DNA of 64,000 nt from Lacticaseibacillus songhuajiangensis (lineage in GTDB: Bacteria; Bacillota; Bacilli; Lactobacillales; Lactobacillaceae). Of this stretch, positions 42,171-50,829 are shown piece by piece. The DNA is taken from NCBI RefSeq assembly GCF_003946025.1, contig NZ_RHNR01000006.1, forward strand, positions 1-64,000, written 5' to 3'. Position 1 is the first letter of the stretch. Each line of letters opens with the position of its first letter. Made by a program: the position numbers and the translations under genes. The notes under the pieces are model-generated. The model was not told where the DNA came from. It worked only from the letters and a program-made list of their open reading frames with translations, and made no database searches.

Positions 42171-43529
42171 TTATGCCTTGTTCAGCCCTTTAGACTTATT
42201 CTTCCGCTTGCGTGCGCGCAGTTCAGCGCGCTTTTCAACGCGGCGGTTGAACCATTCTTCCTTGGCGATGGCCTTCTTGACCTTCTTCTTGTAGCCAGGC
42301 ATGTGCTTCTTCTGCTCTTTCTTGAGCATCCCGTACATGGTCTGGGACAGCTTGTCCGCCTTCTTCTCGCGGTTGGCACGCCGGTTACGGTCGTGCGTGT
42401 CCACAATCTCGCCGCCCTTGATGGTCTTCGGCTTGAAGTGGATGCCCATGCTTTCCAGCTCGGCAATCTTGTTTTCTTCACCTGGGGCGTAGAGCGTAAT
42501 AGCGGTCCCGCTCATGCCATTGCGGCCAGTCCGGCCGACACGGTGGATGAAGAATTCATTGTCCGTTGGGATCTCGGCGTTGATCACGTGGGAGACACCC
42601 TTGATGTCAATCCCGCGCGCTGCCAGGTCAGTTGCGACCACGAACTGGTATTCCTGCGCCGCAACCTTCTTCATGATGCGCCGGCGTTCGCGAGGTTCGA
42701 TGCCCCCGTGAATTTTGGCGACCTTCAGGCCCTGGCTCTTCAGGTAGTCGTGAATCTTATCAACGCTGGTCTTGGTGTTGGCGAAGATGAGCGCCAGGTA
42801 CGGGTGGCCGACCGTGAGGAGCTTGTAGATCAGCTCGTTGGTGTTGCCGCCCTTCTTGGCGATGAGCCAGTTATCAACCGTATCCGCGATGACGGACTGC
42901 GGCTTGAGCTCAATCACCAGCGGGTTGCTCATGTACTTCTTCAGGAACGGCTGCAGGCTCTGCGGAATCGTTGCGGAGAAGACTTCCATCTGCAATTCAG
43001 CTGGGAAGGTGCTGGCAATCTTATCGACCGTATCGAGAAAGCCCATGTCGAGCGTCATGTCGGCTTCATCAACGACAAAAGTCTGCACGGTGTAACCCGT
43101 GAGGGCTTCCGCCTTGATCAGGTCGAGAATGCGCCCAGGTGTCCCGATTGCCAGCTGGACAGGCTTGCCTTCCAGCTTCTTTTCCTGCTTCTGGCGGTCA
43201 GTCCCACCAACGAAGCGGCCGATACGCAAACCGGGCAGGCTGCCCTGGAACAACTTGGCAGTCTGGTAAATCTGAGTTGCTAGTTCCCGGCTTGGCGCCG
43301 TGATGACGGCCTGAAGTGTGTCTTCCTGCAGGTCAATTTTGGAGAGGATTGGCAAGAGGAAGGCAAGCGTCTTCCCGGAGCCCGTCTGCGACTGGCCGAT
43401 GATGGACTTGCCGCGCAGGGCCTTGGGAATGACCTGCTCCTGAATTGGGGTGGGCTGCACAAACTGGTTGGCGTTCAAGGCGTCAATCAGTTCGGGGCGC
43501 AGCGCATATTGTTTAAATTGGTTTTCCAT
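42171..43529 (-). CDS. cshB: DEAD-box RNA helicase (CshB type)
   Basis: A 452-residue ATP-dependent RNA helicase. Q motif FVQPTPIQEQVI, Walker A GQSQTGSGKT, VITAPSREL, DEAD motif VVDEADMTLD, SAT motif FSATIP, and C-terminal helicase motifs ATDLAARGIDI and HRVGRTGRNG. A basic tail (KKVKKAIAKEEWFNRRVEKR) follows. Cold-adaptation and ribosome-assembly roles are known for Csh helicases. ATG at 43529 lies four bases after the nrnA stop. In many lactobacilli this gene follows alaS directly; here the surface/Rgg block stands between. Confidence 0.93.
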   Translation of the reverse strand: MENQFKQYALRPELIDALNANQFVQPTPIQEQVIPKALRGKSIIGQSQTGSGKTLAFLLPILSKIDLQEDTLQAVITAPSRELATQIYQTAKLFQGSLPGLRIGRFVGGTDRQKQEKKLEGKPVQLAIGTPGRILDLIKAEALTGYTVQTFVVDEADMTLDMGFLDTVDKIASTFPAELQMEVFSATIPQSLQPFLKKYMSNPLVIELKPQSVIADTVDNWLIAKKGGNTNELIYKLLTVGHPYLALIFANTKTSVDKIHDYLKSQGLKVAKIHGGIEPRERRRIMKKVAAQEYQFVVATDLAARGIDIKGVSHVINAEIPTDNEFFIHRVGRTGRNGMSGTAITLYAPGEENKIAELESMGIHFKPKTIKGGEIVDTHDRNRRANREKKADKLSQTMYGMLKKEQKKHMPGYKKKVKKAIAKEEWFNRRVEKRAELRARKRKNKSKGLNKA

Positions 43530-43533
43530 GTTC

Positions 43534-44487
43534 TCACTTTCCGGCACTGGCGAGCAGTGCATCTAGTTCATTCACAATCTGTTTGATTTCAGATTCATCT
43601 GCCGCCTTGGCCCCACTGGCCAGTGCGTGGCCACCGCCGTTGTGGTTCTTGGCGATGCTTTCAATCTCTTGTTGCTTGGAGCGCAGGCTGACGCGGAAAT
43701 TGCCTTCCGGCTGCTCCGTGAACATTGCCCACGCGCGCACTTCGGCGAGGCGGCCGCCGGTGCCCACTGCAACCTGGTACTGGTCCGCGGCAACGCCCAA
43801 GCGTTGCAAGTCGGCCTGACGGATAACGTAGTAACCCGCGCCGTGCGCCGTGACCTGCAACTCGCTCATGGCAAAAGCCTGCAGCTTGGCCTGGCCCATC
43901 GTGACCTCGTTCATCTTCTGGTTGACCACGTCCGGACCGAAGTCGAAGGCGTCATACAACTGGGCAACCAGGCGCAGGGTGTGCGCGCTGGTGTTGTTGT
44001 ACATAAAGCGGCCGGTATCGCCGACCATGCCGGCGTAGAACAAGCGCGTGGCCGCCTCGTTCATCTGGAGTTGACCATTGCTGCCGTTGATGATGTCAAT
44101 CAGCACCTCGCTGGTGCTGGAGGCTTCCGGCAGCACCCAGCGCAAGTCGCCGTATGCGTCGTTGTCGGGATGGTGGTCGATTTTGATCAGCATTTTGCCC
44201 TGATTATACAACTCACCGTCAATGCGCGGGGTATCCGCGGTGTCGGTGACAATCACCAGTGCGTCCTTGTAGGCCGCTGCCGGCACGTCATCCATCGTGG
44301 CTAGCCAGGCGAGACTCGGTGAGCCCTCGCCGGCGCAGTAAACCTGCTTGTCCGGGTAGGAATTGCGGATGGTCTCCGCCAGGCCGACCTGCGAACCGAA
44401 CGCGTCAGGGTCCGGCCGCTGGTGACGGTGAATAATGATGGTATCATTTTCCGCGATTGCCTGCAAAATTTGTGCTGTGACTTCCAT
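43534..44487 (-). CDS. nrnA: Bifunctional oligoribonuclease / PAP phosphatase NrnA
   Basis: A 317-residue DHH-DHHA1 enzyme that degrades nano-RNAs and pAp. HRHQRPDPDAFGSQVG is the first motif, VTDTADTPRI the second, IDHHPDND the DHH motif, and GGGHALASGAK the DHHA1 signature. It lies between ytoI and cshB with gaps of 2 and 4 bases, the same ytoI-nrnA (ytqI) pairing as in B. subtilis. Confidence 0.95.
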   Translation of the reverse strand: MEVTAQILQAIAENDTIIIHRHQRPDPDAFGSQVGLAETIRNSYPDKQVYCAGEGSPSLAWLATMDDVPAAAYKDALVIVTDTADTPRIDGELYNQGKMLIKIDHHPDNDAYGDLRWVLPEASSTSEVLIDIINGSNGQLQMNEAATRLFYAGMVGDTGRFMYNNTSAHTLRLVAQLYDAFDFGPDVVNQKMNEVTMGQAKLQAFAMSELQVTAHGAGYYVIRQADLQRLGVAADQYQVAVGTGGRLAEVRAWAMFTEQPEGNFRVSLRSKQQEIESIAKNHNGGGHALASGAKAADESEIKQIVNELDALLASAGK

Positions 44488-44489
44488 AG

Positions 44490-45812
44490 TTAATTCCTCT
44501 CCAGCAGCTGGCAGGTTAACACTGCTTTGGCTGCCACTTGCTTGTCCGCATTAATATCAATGTCAAAAGTTGCGTAGCGCCGGTTAATATCCAGCACCCG
44601 CAGACCAATCTCGACGCGCGCGCTCAGCTGAATTGGGCGCAGCGAGTTCACATCGAGCTTATCAACCAGCACGTTCTGGCGCCCCAGCGTGCTGAGGTAC
44701 TTGTTGACGGCGCTGATGAGCACGCCGCTGAGCACCCCGACATTGAGTGCCCCAAACTTGTTGGTCATGACCGGCGCCGTCGCCACGCCGTACGCGGCGG
44801 CGTAGCGTTCCGGCACTTCGCGCTGCGGCGTTAATGCCGCTTCGAGCTGATCGGGAATGGTGTTCGGCACCCGTTCTGGCAGCGGCACATCTTGCAGTTG
44901 GGCCAGCACCATTTTGCGTGTGAGCACGCCGAGCAGCTGCCCAGCATCGTCGACGACTGGCACCAGGTGCAAATCGCGCGCCTGCATCAGGTGGTTGACA
45001 GTCGCCACGGACTCCACCGTTTTGACCACGGCGGGATGGTGTTCCATCCCCCGCTCAATCGTGCTGGCGTCGCGCTTGCCGCTGACGGTTGCCGTACCGG
45101 CAACCCCGACAACGCGCCCGCCGCTACTGAGCACGGGCAGGTCGCGATGACCACTGGCGGCTGCGAGCTTGCGGTAGTCAGCGATGGTCGCTGGCAATTG
45201 CAGGTAGCTGACCTCCTCCAGCGGCGTGTACAAACTAGCCACGGTCAGAATGTCCCGGCGAATGGCTTGGTCAGACAGCGCCCGGTTAATCATCGTCGCC
45301 ACGGTGAAGGTATCATAGCTACTAGTGATAATTGGCAGCGCGGCGGCGTTGGCTTGATCAATCACGCGCTTGCTGGTGTCAAAGCCCCCGGTGATGAGGA
45401 CGGCGGCACCGCTACCCAGCGCGAGCATCTGCGCTTCTTCGCGATTCCCGACAATCAGCAGCGAGTTACGGCTGATGTAGTGTTCCATGGCACTGTTACG
45501 CATCGCACCGATCACGAACTTATCGAGCGGCTTCTCCAGCCCGGCGTTGCCCCCGAGCACGTGCCCACTGATAATCCGCACAATGTCGGCAAAAGTCAGT
45601 CGCGCACCGGTGGTTTGCGGCCGCGGATCCGTGCGCACCGTCCCCACGCGGTCAATCGTGGCCACCAGGCCCCGATCCTTAGCCGTCTTAATGGCACGGT
45701 AAGCCGTCCCTGCTGAGACGTGTTGGTGCATCGCCATCTGCCGCACCGATATCTTGGTGCCAATATCGAGCGACTCGATGTAATGCAAGAGCTGTTCACT
45801 TTTCTGTACCAC
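44490..45812 (-). CDS. ytoI: YtoI-like protein: HTH, DRTGG, CBS pair, hotdog domain
   Basis: A 440-residue multidomain regulator-like protein. Residues 1-60 form a winged-helix (SVRQMAMHQHVSAGTAYRAI); about 70-190 is a DRTGG domain (LGSGAAVLITGGFDTSKRVI); about 195-315 a CBS pair (HLVPVVDDAGQLLGVLTRKM); and about 320-440 a thioesterase-like hotdog (VLVDKLDVNSLRPIQLSARV). The starting codon is GTG with AAGGGAGG upstream. It heads the operon with nrnA and cshB. Ligands and targets are unknown. Confidence 0.9.
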   Translation of the reverse strand: MVQKSEQLLHYIESLDIGTKISVRQMAMHQHVSAGTAYRAIKTAKDRGLVATIDRVGTVRTDPRPQTTGARLTFADIVRIISGHVLGGNAGLEKPLDKFVIGAMRNSAMEHYISRNSLLIVGNREEAQMLALGSGAAVLITGGFDTSKRVIDQANAAALPIITSSYDTFTVATMINRALSDQAIRRDILTVASLYTPLEEVSYLQLPATIADYRKLAAASGHRDLPVLSSGGRVVGVAGTATVSGKRDASTIERGMEHHPAVVKTVESVATVNHLMQARDLHLVPVVDDAGQLLGVLTRKMVLAQLQDVPLPERVPNTIPDQLEAALTPQREVPERYAAAYGVATAPVMTNKFGALNVGVLSGVLISAVNKYLSTLGRQNVLVDKLDVNSLRPIQLSARVEIGLRVLDINRRYATFDIDINADKQVAAKAVLTCQLLERN

Positions 45813-45842
45813 AGACTGGCCTCCCTTGTGACTATTAAACTG

Positions 45843-45848
45843 ATTATA
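45843..45848 (-). promoter_or_regulatory. -10 box of the ytoI operon
   Basis: Minus-strand TGTTATAAT is an extended -10 about 30 bases upstream of the ytoI GTG. Confidence 0.6.
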
Positions 45849-45913
45849 ACAGGTAGTGGAACAGTTTGGCTAACTGTATTCATCAGGCTATCATTTTGGA
45901 AAGGTATCCAATT

Positions 45914-45941
45914 AAAAAACAGGTGCTACTGGGCACCTGTT
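45914..45941 (-). terminator. Terminator of dinB
   Basis: AACAGGTGC / GCACCTGTT stem followed by TTTTT on the minus strand, 7 bases after the stop. Confidence 0.88.
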
Positions 45942-45948
45942 CATGCAC

Positions 45949-47076
45949 TTAGTCTGCTTTGGGCCGCTCCCACAGCGGTAAATCTACATTACTAAAGGTC
46001 TGCGGTGCCAGCGCGGTTGCGGTAATGCCAAGCAAGCGCATCGGTCGCTGCAGGCGTCCCATCTGTTCCCAAAGTTGCCAGGCCGCCGCCATGATGTCGT
46101 CCGCATCGTCGAAGTACTCCTCGCGGCTCAGCCGTTTGGTCTGAGTGTTGAAGTCGACATCGCGGGCCTTCAGGACGATGGTTTTACCGTGACGTTCCTT
46201 CTTGCGCAGGCTGGTTAGCACCATCTCGGTGAGGTGCTCCAGTTCACTTTTGACCGCCGCATCGCTTTGTAGCGGCGGGTTGTAGGTACGCTCCTTCCCA
46301 ATTGACTTGGCATCGCGCACCTCCACCGGCCGGTTATCAATGCCGCGCGCGTGTTGGGCGAGCACGAAGCCCATTTTGCCGAAGCGCCGCTGCAAGGCTT
46401 GCGGGTCGTACTGCAACAGGTCCGCGCCGGTATGGATACCCATGTCTTCGAGCTTTGGCAACGTCTTTTTGCCGACCCCATGAAACGCTGCGATGGACTG
46501 CGGTGCCAGGAACTCGAGGGCATCACGTGGGGCGACCACTGTGCGGCCACCCGGCTTGTTATACTCCGATGCCATTTTGGCCAGGAACTTGTTGTAAGAG
46601 ACACCCACGGCGCAAGTAAGGTGTGTCGCCGCCTCGATGGTGCGCTGGAGCCACACGGCCAGGCTGATGGAATTGCTGAAGGTCTTGTTATTGGTCACAT
46701 CCAGGTAGGCTTCATCCAGCGCCACCGGCTGAATGACGTCCGTGACCTGATGGAAAATCGCGTGAATCTGCGCAGACACGGCGCGGTACTTTTCAAAATC
46801 CGGGTCCTTGAACACAATCAGGTCACGGGGGATCAGCCGCAACGCTTCCTGTGCCGGCATTGCCGAGTTCACACCATACTGACGTGCCACGTAATTGGCG
46901 GTCGTCACCACGCCCTTCCCGCCTGTTTTGCGCGGATCATGGGCGATAACGAGCGCCTTTTTGCGGTATTCCGGTCGGTCGCGCATCTCGATGGACGCAT
47001 AGAAGGCGTCCATGTCGACGTGCACGATACGCCGGCTAGTGTCATTCGGGATATTGAGCCGGAATAATTCACCCAT
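45949..47076 (-). CDS. dinB: DNA polymerase IV
   Basis: A 375-residue Y-family translesion polymerase. VHVDMDAFYASIEMRD holds the first catalytic Asp pair, DEAYLDVT the second acidic pair, and GVSYNKFLAKMASEYNKPGG and FHGVGKKTLPKLEDMGI are typical palm/thumb motifs. ATG at 47076 has AAGGAGG upstream; an upstream frame to 47115 lacks a ribosome site. No visible LexA box was found in the short upstream region. Confidence 0.95.
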   Translation of the reverse strand: MGELFRLNIPNDTSRRIVHVDMDAFYASIEMRDRPEYRKKALVIAHDPRKTGGKGVVTTANYVARQYGVNSAMPAQEALRLIPRDLIVFKDPDFEKYRAVSAQIHAIFHQVTDVIQPVALDEAYLDVTNNKTFSNSISLAVWLQRTIEAATHLTCAVGVSYNKFLAKMASEYNKPGGRTVVAPRDALEFLAPQSIAAFHGVGKKTLPKLEDMGIHTGADLLQYDPQALQRRFGKMGFVLAQHARGIDNRPVEVRDAKSIGKERTYNPPLQSDAAVKSELEHLTEMVLTSLRKKERHGKTIVLKARDVDFNTQTKRLSREEYFDDADDIMAAAWQLWEQMGRLQRPMRLLGITATALAPQTFSNVDLPLWERPKAD

Positions 47077-47186
47077 GGGCCGGCCTCCTTTCTGCGTCAC
47101 TTGCAATGCGAACATACTTTCGCTTACATTTTCGCATATTGGCAGGCGGGTGTGAAGAGATTGTCCGTAATTGTCAACATATCTAA

Positions 47187-47213
47187 AAAAGCATCGCCAA
47201 AACGGCGATGCTC
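47187..47213 (-). terminator. Terminator of the GntR-ABC operon
   Basis: AGCATCGCC / GGCGATGCT with loop GTTTT followed by TTTTTTA on the minus strand. Confidence 0.88.
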
Positions 47214-47251
47214 AAAATACTCATAAGTTAACCGCCAAGAATGCAGCCGGT

Positions 47252-48016
47252 TCACCGCAGTACCATCGCCCGCCGCATGCATAGCCAACTAAGTAACAGC
47301 GTTATTGCGACAGTCACTACTAGGAGTGCCGTCCCCAAATATGGTGTGCCCGCTGTTCCTTGGTACACCGTGAACGATCCGTTAATAATTCGGCGGGTCA
47401 TCACGGCAGCGGATGAAGTGCTGGGTGCAATGTGCTGCAACAGGATCCGTAGCGGAAACAAAATCACTGCCAAGAGCACAAGCACTGCGCTAATTCGGCC
47501 CCAAATGCCGCGCGGCAAGTACAATACCGCGACCCCAATCAACAGCGCCACGCTCAGCACCAACATGATAAACGCCCACTCAAAGACCACGTTGCTGACG
47601 ACAGCACCAAAATTCCACGGTCCGCGGTAACCGAAGTCGCGCAGCAGTGCGATGCCGTTCCCGTTGATAAACCCCAGACGCAGTTGCACACTCCACAACG
47701 CCAGCCCGATTTCCGCCAGCAGGCCGCCAACCAGCACCGTGACCATCAGCGCCTGCCACTGCTGCGTGCGGGTTGCACCGCCGGCAAAACCGTTGTCAAC
47801 ATACCGCCGGATATGGGCGGCCAAACAGATGCCTAGAATCATTGCGACTGGCGAAATGAGTGTACCGTCAATCACGAAGGTCGCCGCATCCTTAGGCAGA
47901 AGCAGGCGAAACAAGAACGTGAGGCCATCACTAAAAATAAACAGTCCGAGCCACGTGTAGAGCACGTAACGACTGAAATCACGCAGGTTAACGCATGCTA
48001 GAGTGAGCGTCTTCAT
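47252..48016 (-). CDS. ABC transporter membrane protein, third in operon
   Basis: A 254-residue protein with six hydrophobic segments and a cytoplasmic loop carrying the FAGGATRTQQWQAL motif (compare GANRRTIVWAL in the next gene). It resembles the ABC-2 type permeases of Ytr-like systems. Last gene of the gntR-ATPase-permease operon. Substrate unknown. Confidence 0.75.
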   Translation of the reverse strand: MKTLTLACVNLRDFSRYVLYTWLGLFIFSDGLTFLFRLLLPKDAATFVIDGTLISPVAMILGICLAAHIRRYVDNGFAGGATRTQQWQALMVTVLVGGLLAEIGLALWSVQLRLGFINGNGIALLRDFGYRGPWNFGAVVSNVVFEWAFIMLVLSVALLIGVAVLYLPRGIWGRISAVLVLLAVILFPLRILLQHIAPSTSSAAVMTRRIINGSFTVYQGTAGTPYLGTALLVVTVAITLLLSWLCMRRAMVLR

Positions 48017-48027
48017 CTAGCTGCCTC

Positions 48028-48741
48028 CTATTCTTTTGCGACCATCTGCTGCAAATCAACATGCTGCCAGACCCGTTGCGCCGCCCATTCGAGCAGCAAA
48101 CAAATGGCAAGCCCTACGCCGAGCAGGATAGCCAGTCGCCCAGTGGATTGTCCAACCACTCGCGGTAACAACCAATGCAGGGGATTACTACCAAGAAAGC
48201 CGATTATCACCAGGCTCATGGTTCCGCCCGCCAAACCGGCCAGCACCATCTTTTGCAAGCGCATCGTTAGTCCGTACCACACTAGGGTCAGCAACCAGAC
48301 TAAGGAGATGACGACAAAATAAAGCAGCCACTCCAAGGTAAATAATTGCGGCCCCCAAGACAGATGCAGACCACCACTACGCAACAGATCCGTGTGCACA
48401 TTCAGGAATAATGCCAGTCCGCATTCGTAAGTAGTCAAAATCAGCGCAGTGACCTGAGTGATGATGGTTTCCGCTCGCACGAGTGCCCAGACGATTGTGC
48501 GCCGGTTGGCCCCACTCGCCAAGCCCAGTTGAATGTAGCGAACCGCCGCAACCATCGTGCCAAATTCAAAACCAAAGGCAATGAGCAGTAAAACCCAGCC
48601 GGCCATGTAATTACTGACTTCGGCGTCGCCGCGACTCAGATAAAAGAGCACGCCCATGAAAAACAGAATGCCCAGGGCAATTTTCCAGCAGCTCCGCACG
48701 GTTTCGCGCAGCATCAATTTCGTCAAGAGTTTGCGTTTCAT
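48028..48741 (-). CDS. ABC transporter membrane protein, second in operon
   Basis: A 237-residue protein with six predicted membrane helices and the loop LGLASGANRRTIVWALVRAE, characteristic of ABC-2 permeases in small Gram-positive exporters. It starts four bases after the preceding permease gene ends. It probably forms a heteromeric membrane domain with its neighbours. Confidence 0.75.
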   Translation of the reverse strand: MKRKLLTKLMLRETVRSCWKIALGILFFMGVLFYLSRGDAEVSNYMAGWVLLLIAFGFEFGTMVAAVRYIQLGLASGANRRTIVWALVRAETIITQVTALILTTYECGLALFLNVHTDLLRSGGLHLSWGPQLFTLEWLLYFVVISLVWLLTLVWYGLTMRLQKMVLAGLAGGTMSLVIIGFLGSNPLHWLLPRVVGQSTGRLAILLGVGLAICLLLEWAAQRVWQHVDLQQMVAKE

Positions 48742-48744
48742 CGC

Positions 48745-49413
48745 TTACGCCCGCTTTCCAATGCGACCAATTGGCTCGTACCTCTTAAACAAATGATGAT
48801 TGAGTAGTGCCACCAGCACGTTCAAAACTAACATGAGCAGTACAAAACTAAGTAAGAACGGCAGACTCACCCGCGCGAATTCTCTGGCCAACACCATTCC
48901 GGGCACTGAGATAATGATTGGCAAGATTACGACCAGCATAATAATGGCGGTGACACCCCAGCTCATGTTACGTTGCAACAGAAACCAGGCGCTGATGCCC
49001 AGCAGGCCGCACAGACTACCGACGAAGAGTCCGCCCACAAAAGTTGGCCAAAGCTGGTTATTAAAAACAAACAGTACCATTCCGTATGGCTGGACGTGCA
49101 GTGCACGCAACACCAAAGTTGCCAGTAAATTGATGGTGGCAAAGAGTAACCCCTGCAGTCCCGCCAACACTAGGGAAATTCGCCAATGGTCGCGCCGAGT
49201 CACTTCGAACTGCAATCCCTCATCGATGACGAGCGCCATGACGACTGCCGGTACGACGCAGCTGATTGTCAGCAACATGTACTCGTAACCTACACTGCTG
49301 TGCAGTAGCCACTTCATGACCAGCGCGTACAGCAGGCCGACCAGTAAAACAGCCGCCATGATTAGGCCTTGTCGACGAAGGCCGATTAACAGAAACCGTC
49401 TCCCTTTACTCAT
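48745..49413 (-). CDS. ABC transporter membrane protein, first in operon
   Basis: A 222-residue protein with six hydrophobic segments and FEVTRRDHWRISLVLAGLQG after the second helix, the equivalent of the GANRR loop in the next permease. Its start overlaps the ATPase stop by eight bases. Ytr-type operons usually carry two or more such permeases. Confidence 0.75.
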   Translation of the reverse strand: MSKGRRFLLIGLRRQGLIMAAVLLVGLLYALVMKWLLHSSVGYEYMLLTISCVVPAVVMALVIDEGLQFEVTRRDHWRISLVLAGLQGLLFATINLLATLVLRALHVQPYGMVLFVFNNQLWPTFVGGLFVGSLCGLLGISAWFLLQRNMSWGVTAIIMLVVILPIIISVPGMVLAREFARVSLPFLLSFVLLMLVLNVLVALLNHHLFKRYEPIGRIGKRA

Positions 49414-50278
49414 CGTCCTGTCCTCCGGCCGTCAGCGCGATAAACAGTTGTTGCAGTGGCAAGGTCTTCACCGTTACGCCTGCAGGCACCTCACGGCCAT
49501 CAAGGTTGGCGAGCGTGCTAATCGTGGTCACCGCCCCGCGGTGGTGCGTCTGCAGTGGTGTGGTGCCGGCGGTGAACTCGACCACCTTCTGCGCCGGACC
49601 GGTAATCGTGTGCGCACTGGCGGCGATATGCTCGGCGGTATCGGCGAGCAGCACCTGCCCATCGGCAATCACCGTGACTTCCTCCACGAGGGTCGCAATT
49701 TCCTCAATCAGGTGCGTCGCGATAACGAAGGTCCGTGGCCGCTTGCCATAAGTGGCAAGCAGTTCATCGTAGAACAGTTCCCGGTTCGGCGCGTCCAGCC
49801 CCAGCACTGGTTCATCAAGCAGGACGAACTCGGATGGCACGCAAAGCGCGACGATTAACTTGGCAATCGTTTTGTAGCCAGTTGATAGCTGGGCGAGTCG
49901 CTTCTTGGTGTCGAGTCTGAATACCTTCACCAGATGCGCGGCATATTCATCATCAAAACCGCCGTAGAACTGCTTGGTGATGTTGAAAATCCACTTCACA
50001 TTGCGGTCAGGCGCCCACAGGGTCTGCGGACCCATGAGGTACACGTCGTTCAGCAGGCGCTCGTTGTCTTGCAGCTCCTCACCGTCCAGACTCACGCTAC
50101 CGCCAGACTTCAAGATTTGGTTGGCAATAATCTTGAGGAGTGTGCTCTTGCCAACCCCGTTGCGGCCGAGGAGCGCATAAATTTTACCCGCCTCGAATTC
50201 CAGATTCACATCCGTCAGCACCTGCTTGTGGCCGTAGCTCTTGCGCAGGTGACTTAGCTTAATCGCGCGCATTGTCAT
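49406..50278 (-). CDS. ABC transporter ATP-binding protein (YtrB-like)
   Basis: A 290-residue ATPase. Walker A is GRNGVGKST, the signature reads LSTGYKTIAKL (degenerate from LSGGQ, usual in Ytr-type ATPases), Walker B is FVLLDEPVLGLDAPN, and the H-loop is IATHLIEEI. ATG at 50278 follows GAGGAGGGGT and overlaps gntR. It should be co-repressed with the whole operon by the GntR protein. Confidence 0.9.
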   Translation of the reverse strand: MTMRAIKLSHLRKSYGHKQVLTDVNLEFEAGKIYALLGRNGVGKSTLLKIIANQILKSGGSVSLDGEELQDNERLLNDVYLMGPQTLWAPDRNVKWIFNITKQFYGGFDDEYAAHLVKVFRLDTKKRLAQLSTGYKTIAKLIVALCVPSEFVLLDEPVLGLDAPNRELFYDELLATYGKRPRTFVIATHLIEEIATLVEEVTVIADGQVLLADTAEHIAASAHTITGPAQKVVEFTAGTTPLQTHHRGAVTTISTLANLDGREVPAGVTVKTLPLQQLFIALTAGGQDDE

Positions 50279-50636
50279 ACCCCTCCTCGATACCCTGAAC
50301 CAACTCTTCTTCACTAATGTCCAGTGCCCTTGCGTCCGCAATCAGTTGCTGCAACTGCACCGTGATGAACTCCTGACGACGCCGGCGCTTCACCGCGGCG
50401 ACCGCTCCGGTGGCGACAAACATCCCCACGCCGCGGCGTTTCTCCAATAGTCCCGCGTCGACCAACTGATTCATCCCCTTGAGCACGGTGGCCGGATTCA
50501 GCTGCTCCTCGCGTGCCAGCTGCGTGGTCGACGGCACCTGACTCGCCTCCGGATATTCTCCTGTTAAGATGCCCGTGACCAGCTCATCACTAATCTGCTG
50601 GTACAGGGGCACCAAGCTTGTTGCATCGAGTTGCAC
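50259..50636 (-). CDS. GntR-family regulator (YtrA subfamily)
   Basis: A 125-residue repressor with an N-terminal winged helix (LVPLYQQISDELVTGILTGE, VPSTTQLAREEQLNPATVLK, GLLEKRRGVGMFV) and only a short helical tail, as in YtrA rather than FadR or HutC types. It heads the ABC operon, and a perfect inverted repeat at 50672-50695 just after the promoter is its likely operator. B. subtilis YtrA responds to cell-wall antibiotics such as ramoplanin and vancomycin. Confidence 0.92.
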   Translation of the reverse strand: MQLDATSLVPLYQQISDELVTGILTGEYPEASQVPSTTQLAREEQLNPATVLKGMNQLVDAGLLEKRRGVGMFVATGAVAAVKRRRRQEFITVQLQQLIADARALDISEEELVQGIEEGYDNARD

Positions 50637-50671
50637 GGTGGCACCTCCTTTTCACGTTCTGGCACTTAATT

Positions 50672-50695
50672 GGTTAGTTACATGAGCAACTAACC
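50672..50695. promoter_or_regulatory. Likely GntR (YtrA-type) operator
   Basis: GGTTAGTT and AACTAACC are a perfect 8-base inverted repeat with an 8-base spacer, covering the region just downstream of the transcription start. Autorepression is inferred from position. Confidence 0.8.
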
Positions 50696-50704
50696 TTCAA
50701 GATG

Positions 50705-50733
50705 AATATACTGCGTTAACGGTTACATGTCAA
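50705..50733 (-). promoter_or_regulatory. Promoter of the GntR-ABC operon
   Basis: Minus-strand TTGACA, 17-base spacer, TATATT. A strong consensus promoter directly ahead of the operator. Confidence 0.85.
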
Positions 50734-50776
50734 TTTAAGTACTAAATTTTTGACAACGAATGGCCAGAAGTTCGGC

Positions 50777-50820
50777 ATTAAAAAAGCACCCGCTGGTTTT
50801 GCCAACAGGTGCTTGCTTTT
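50777..50820 (-). terminator. Terminator of mntR-zwf
   Basis: AAGCACC / GGTGCTT with inner TGG / CCA pairs, followed by TTTTTT on the minus strand, shortly after the zwf stop. Confidence 0.8.
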
Positions 50821-50829
50821 AATTAGTGT

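Noticed and set aside
42099-43283. 394-codon plus-strand open frame across cshB
   Set aside because: Antisense shadow of a helicase with all motifs intact.
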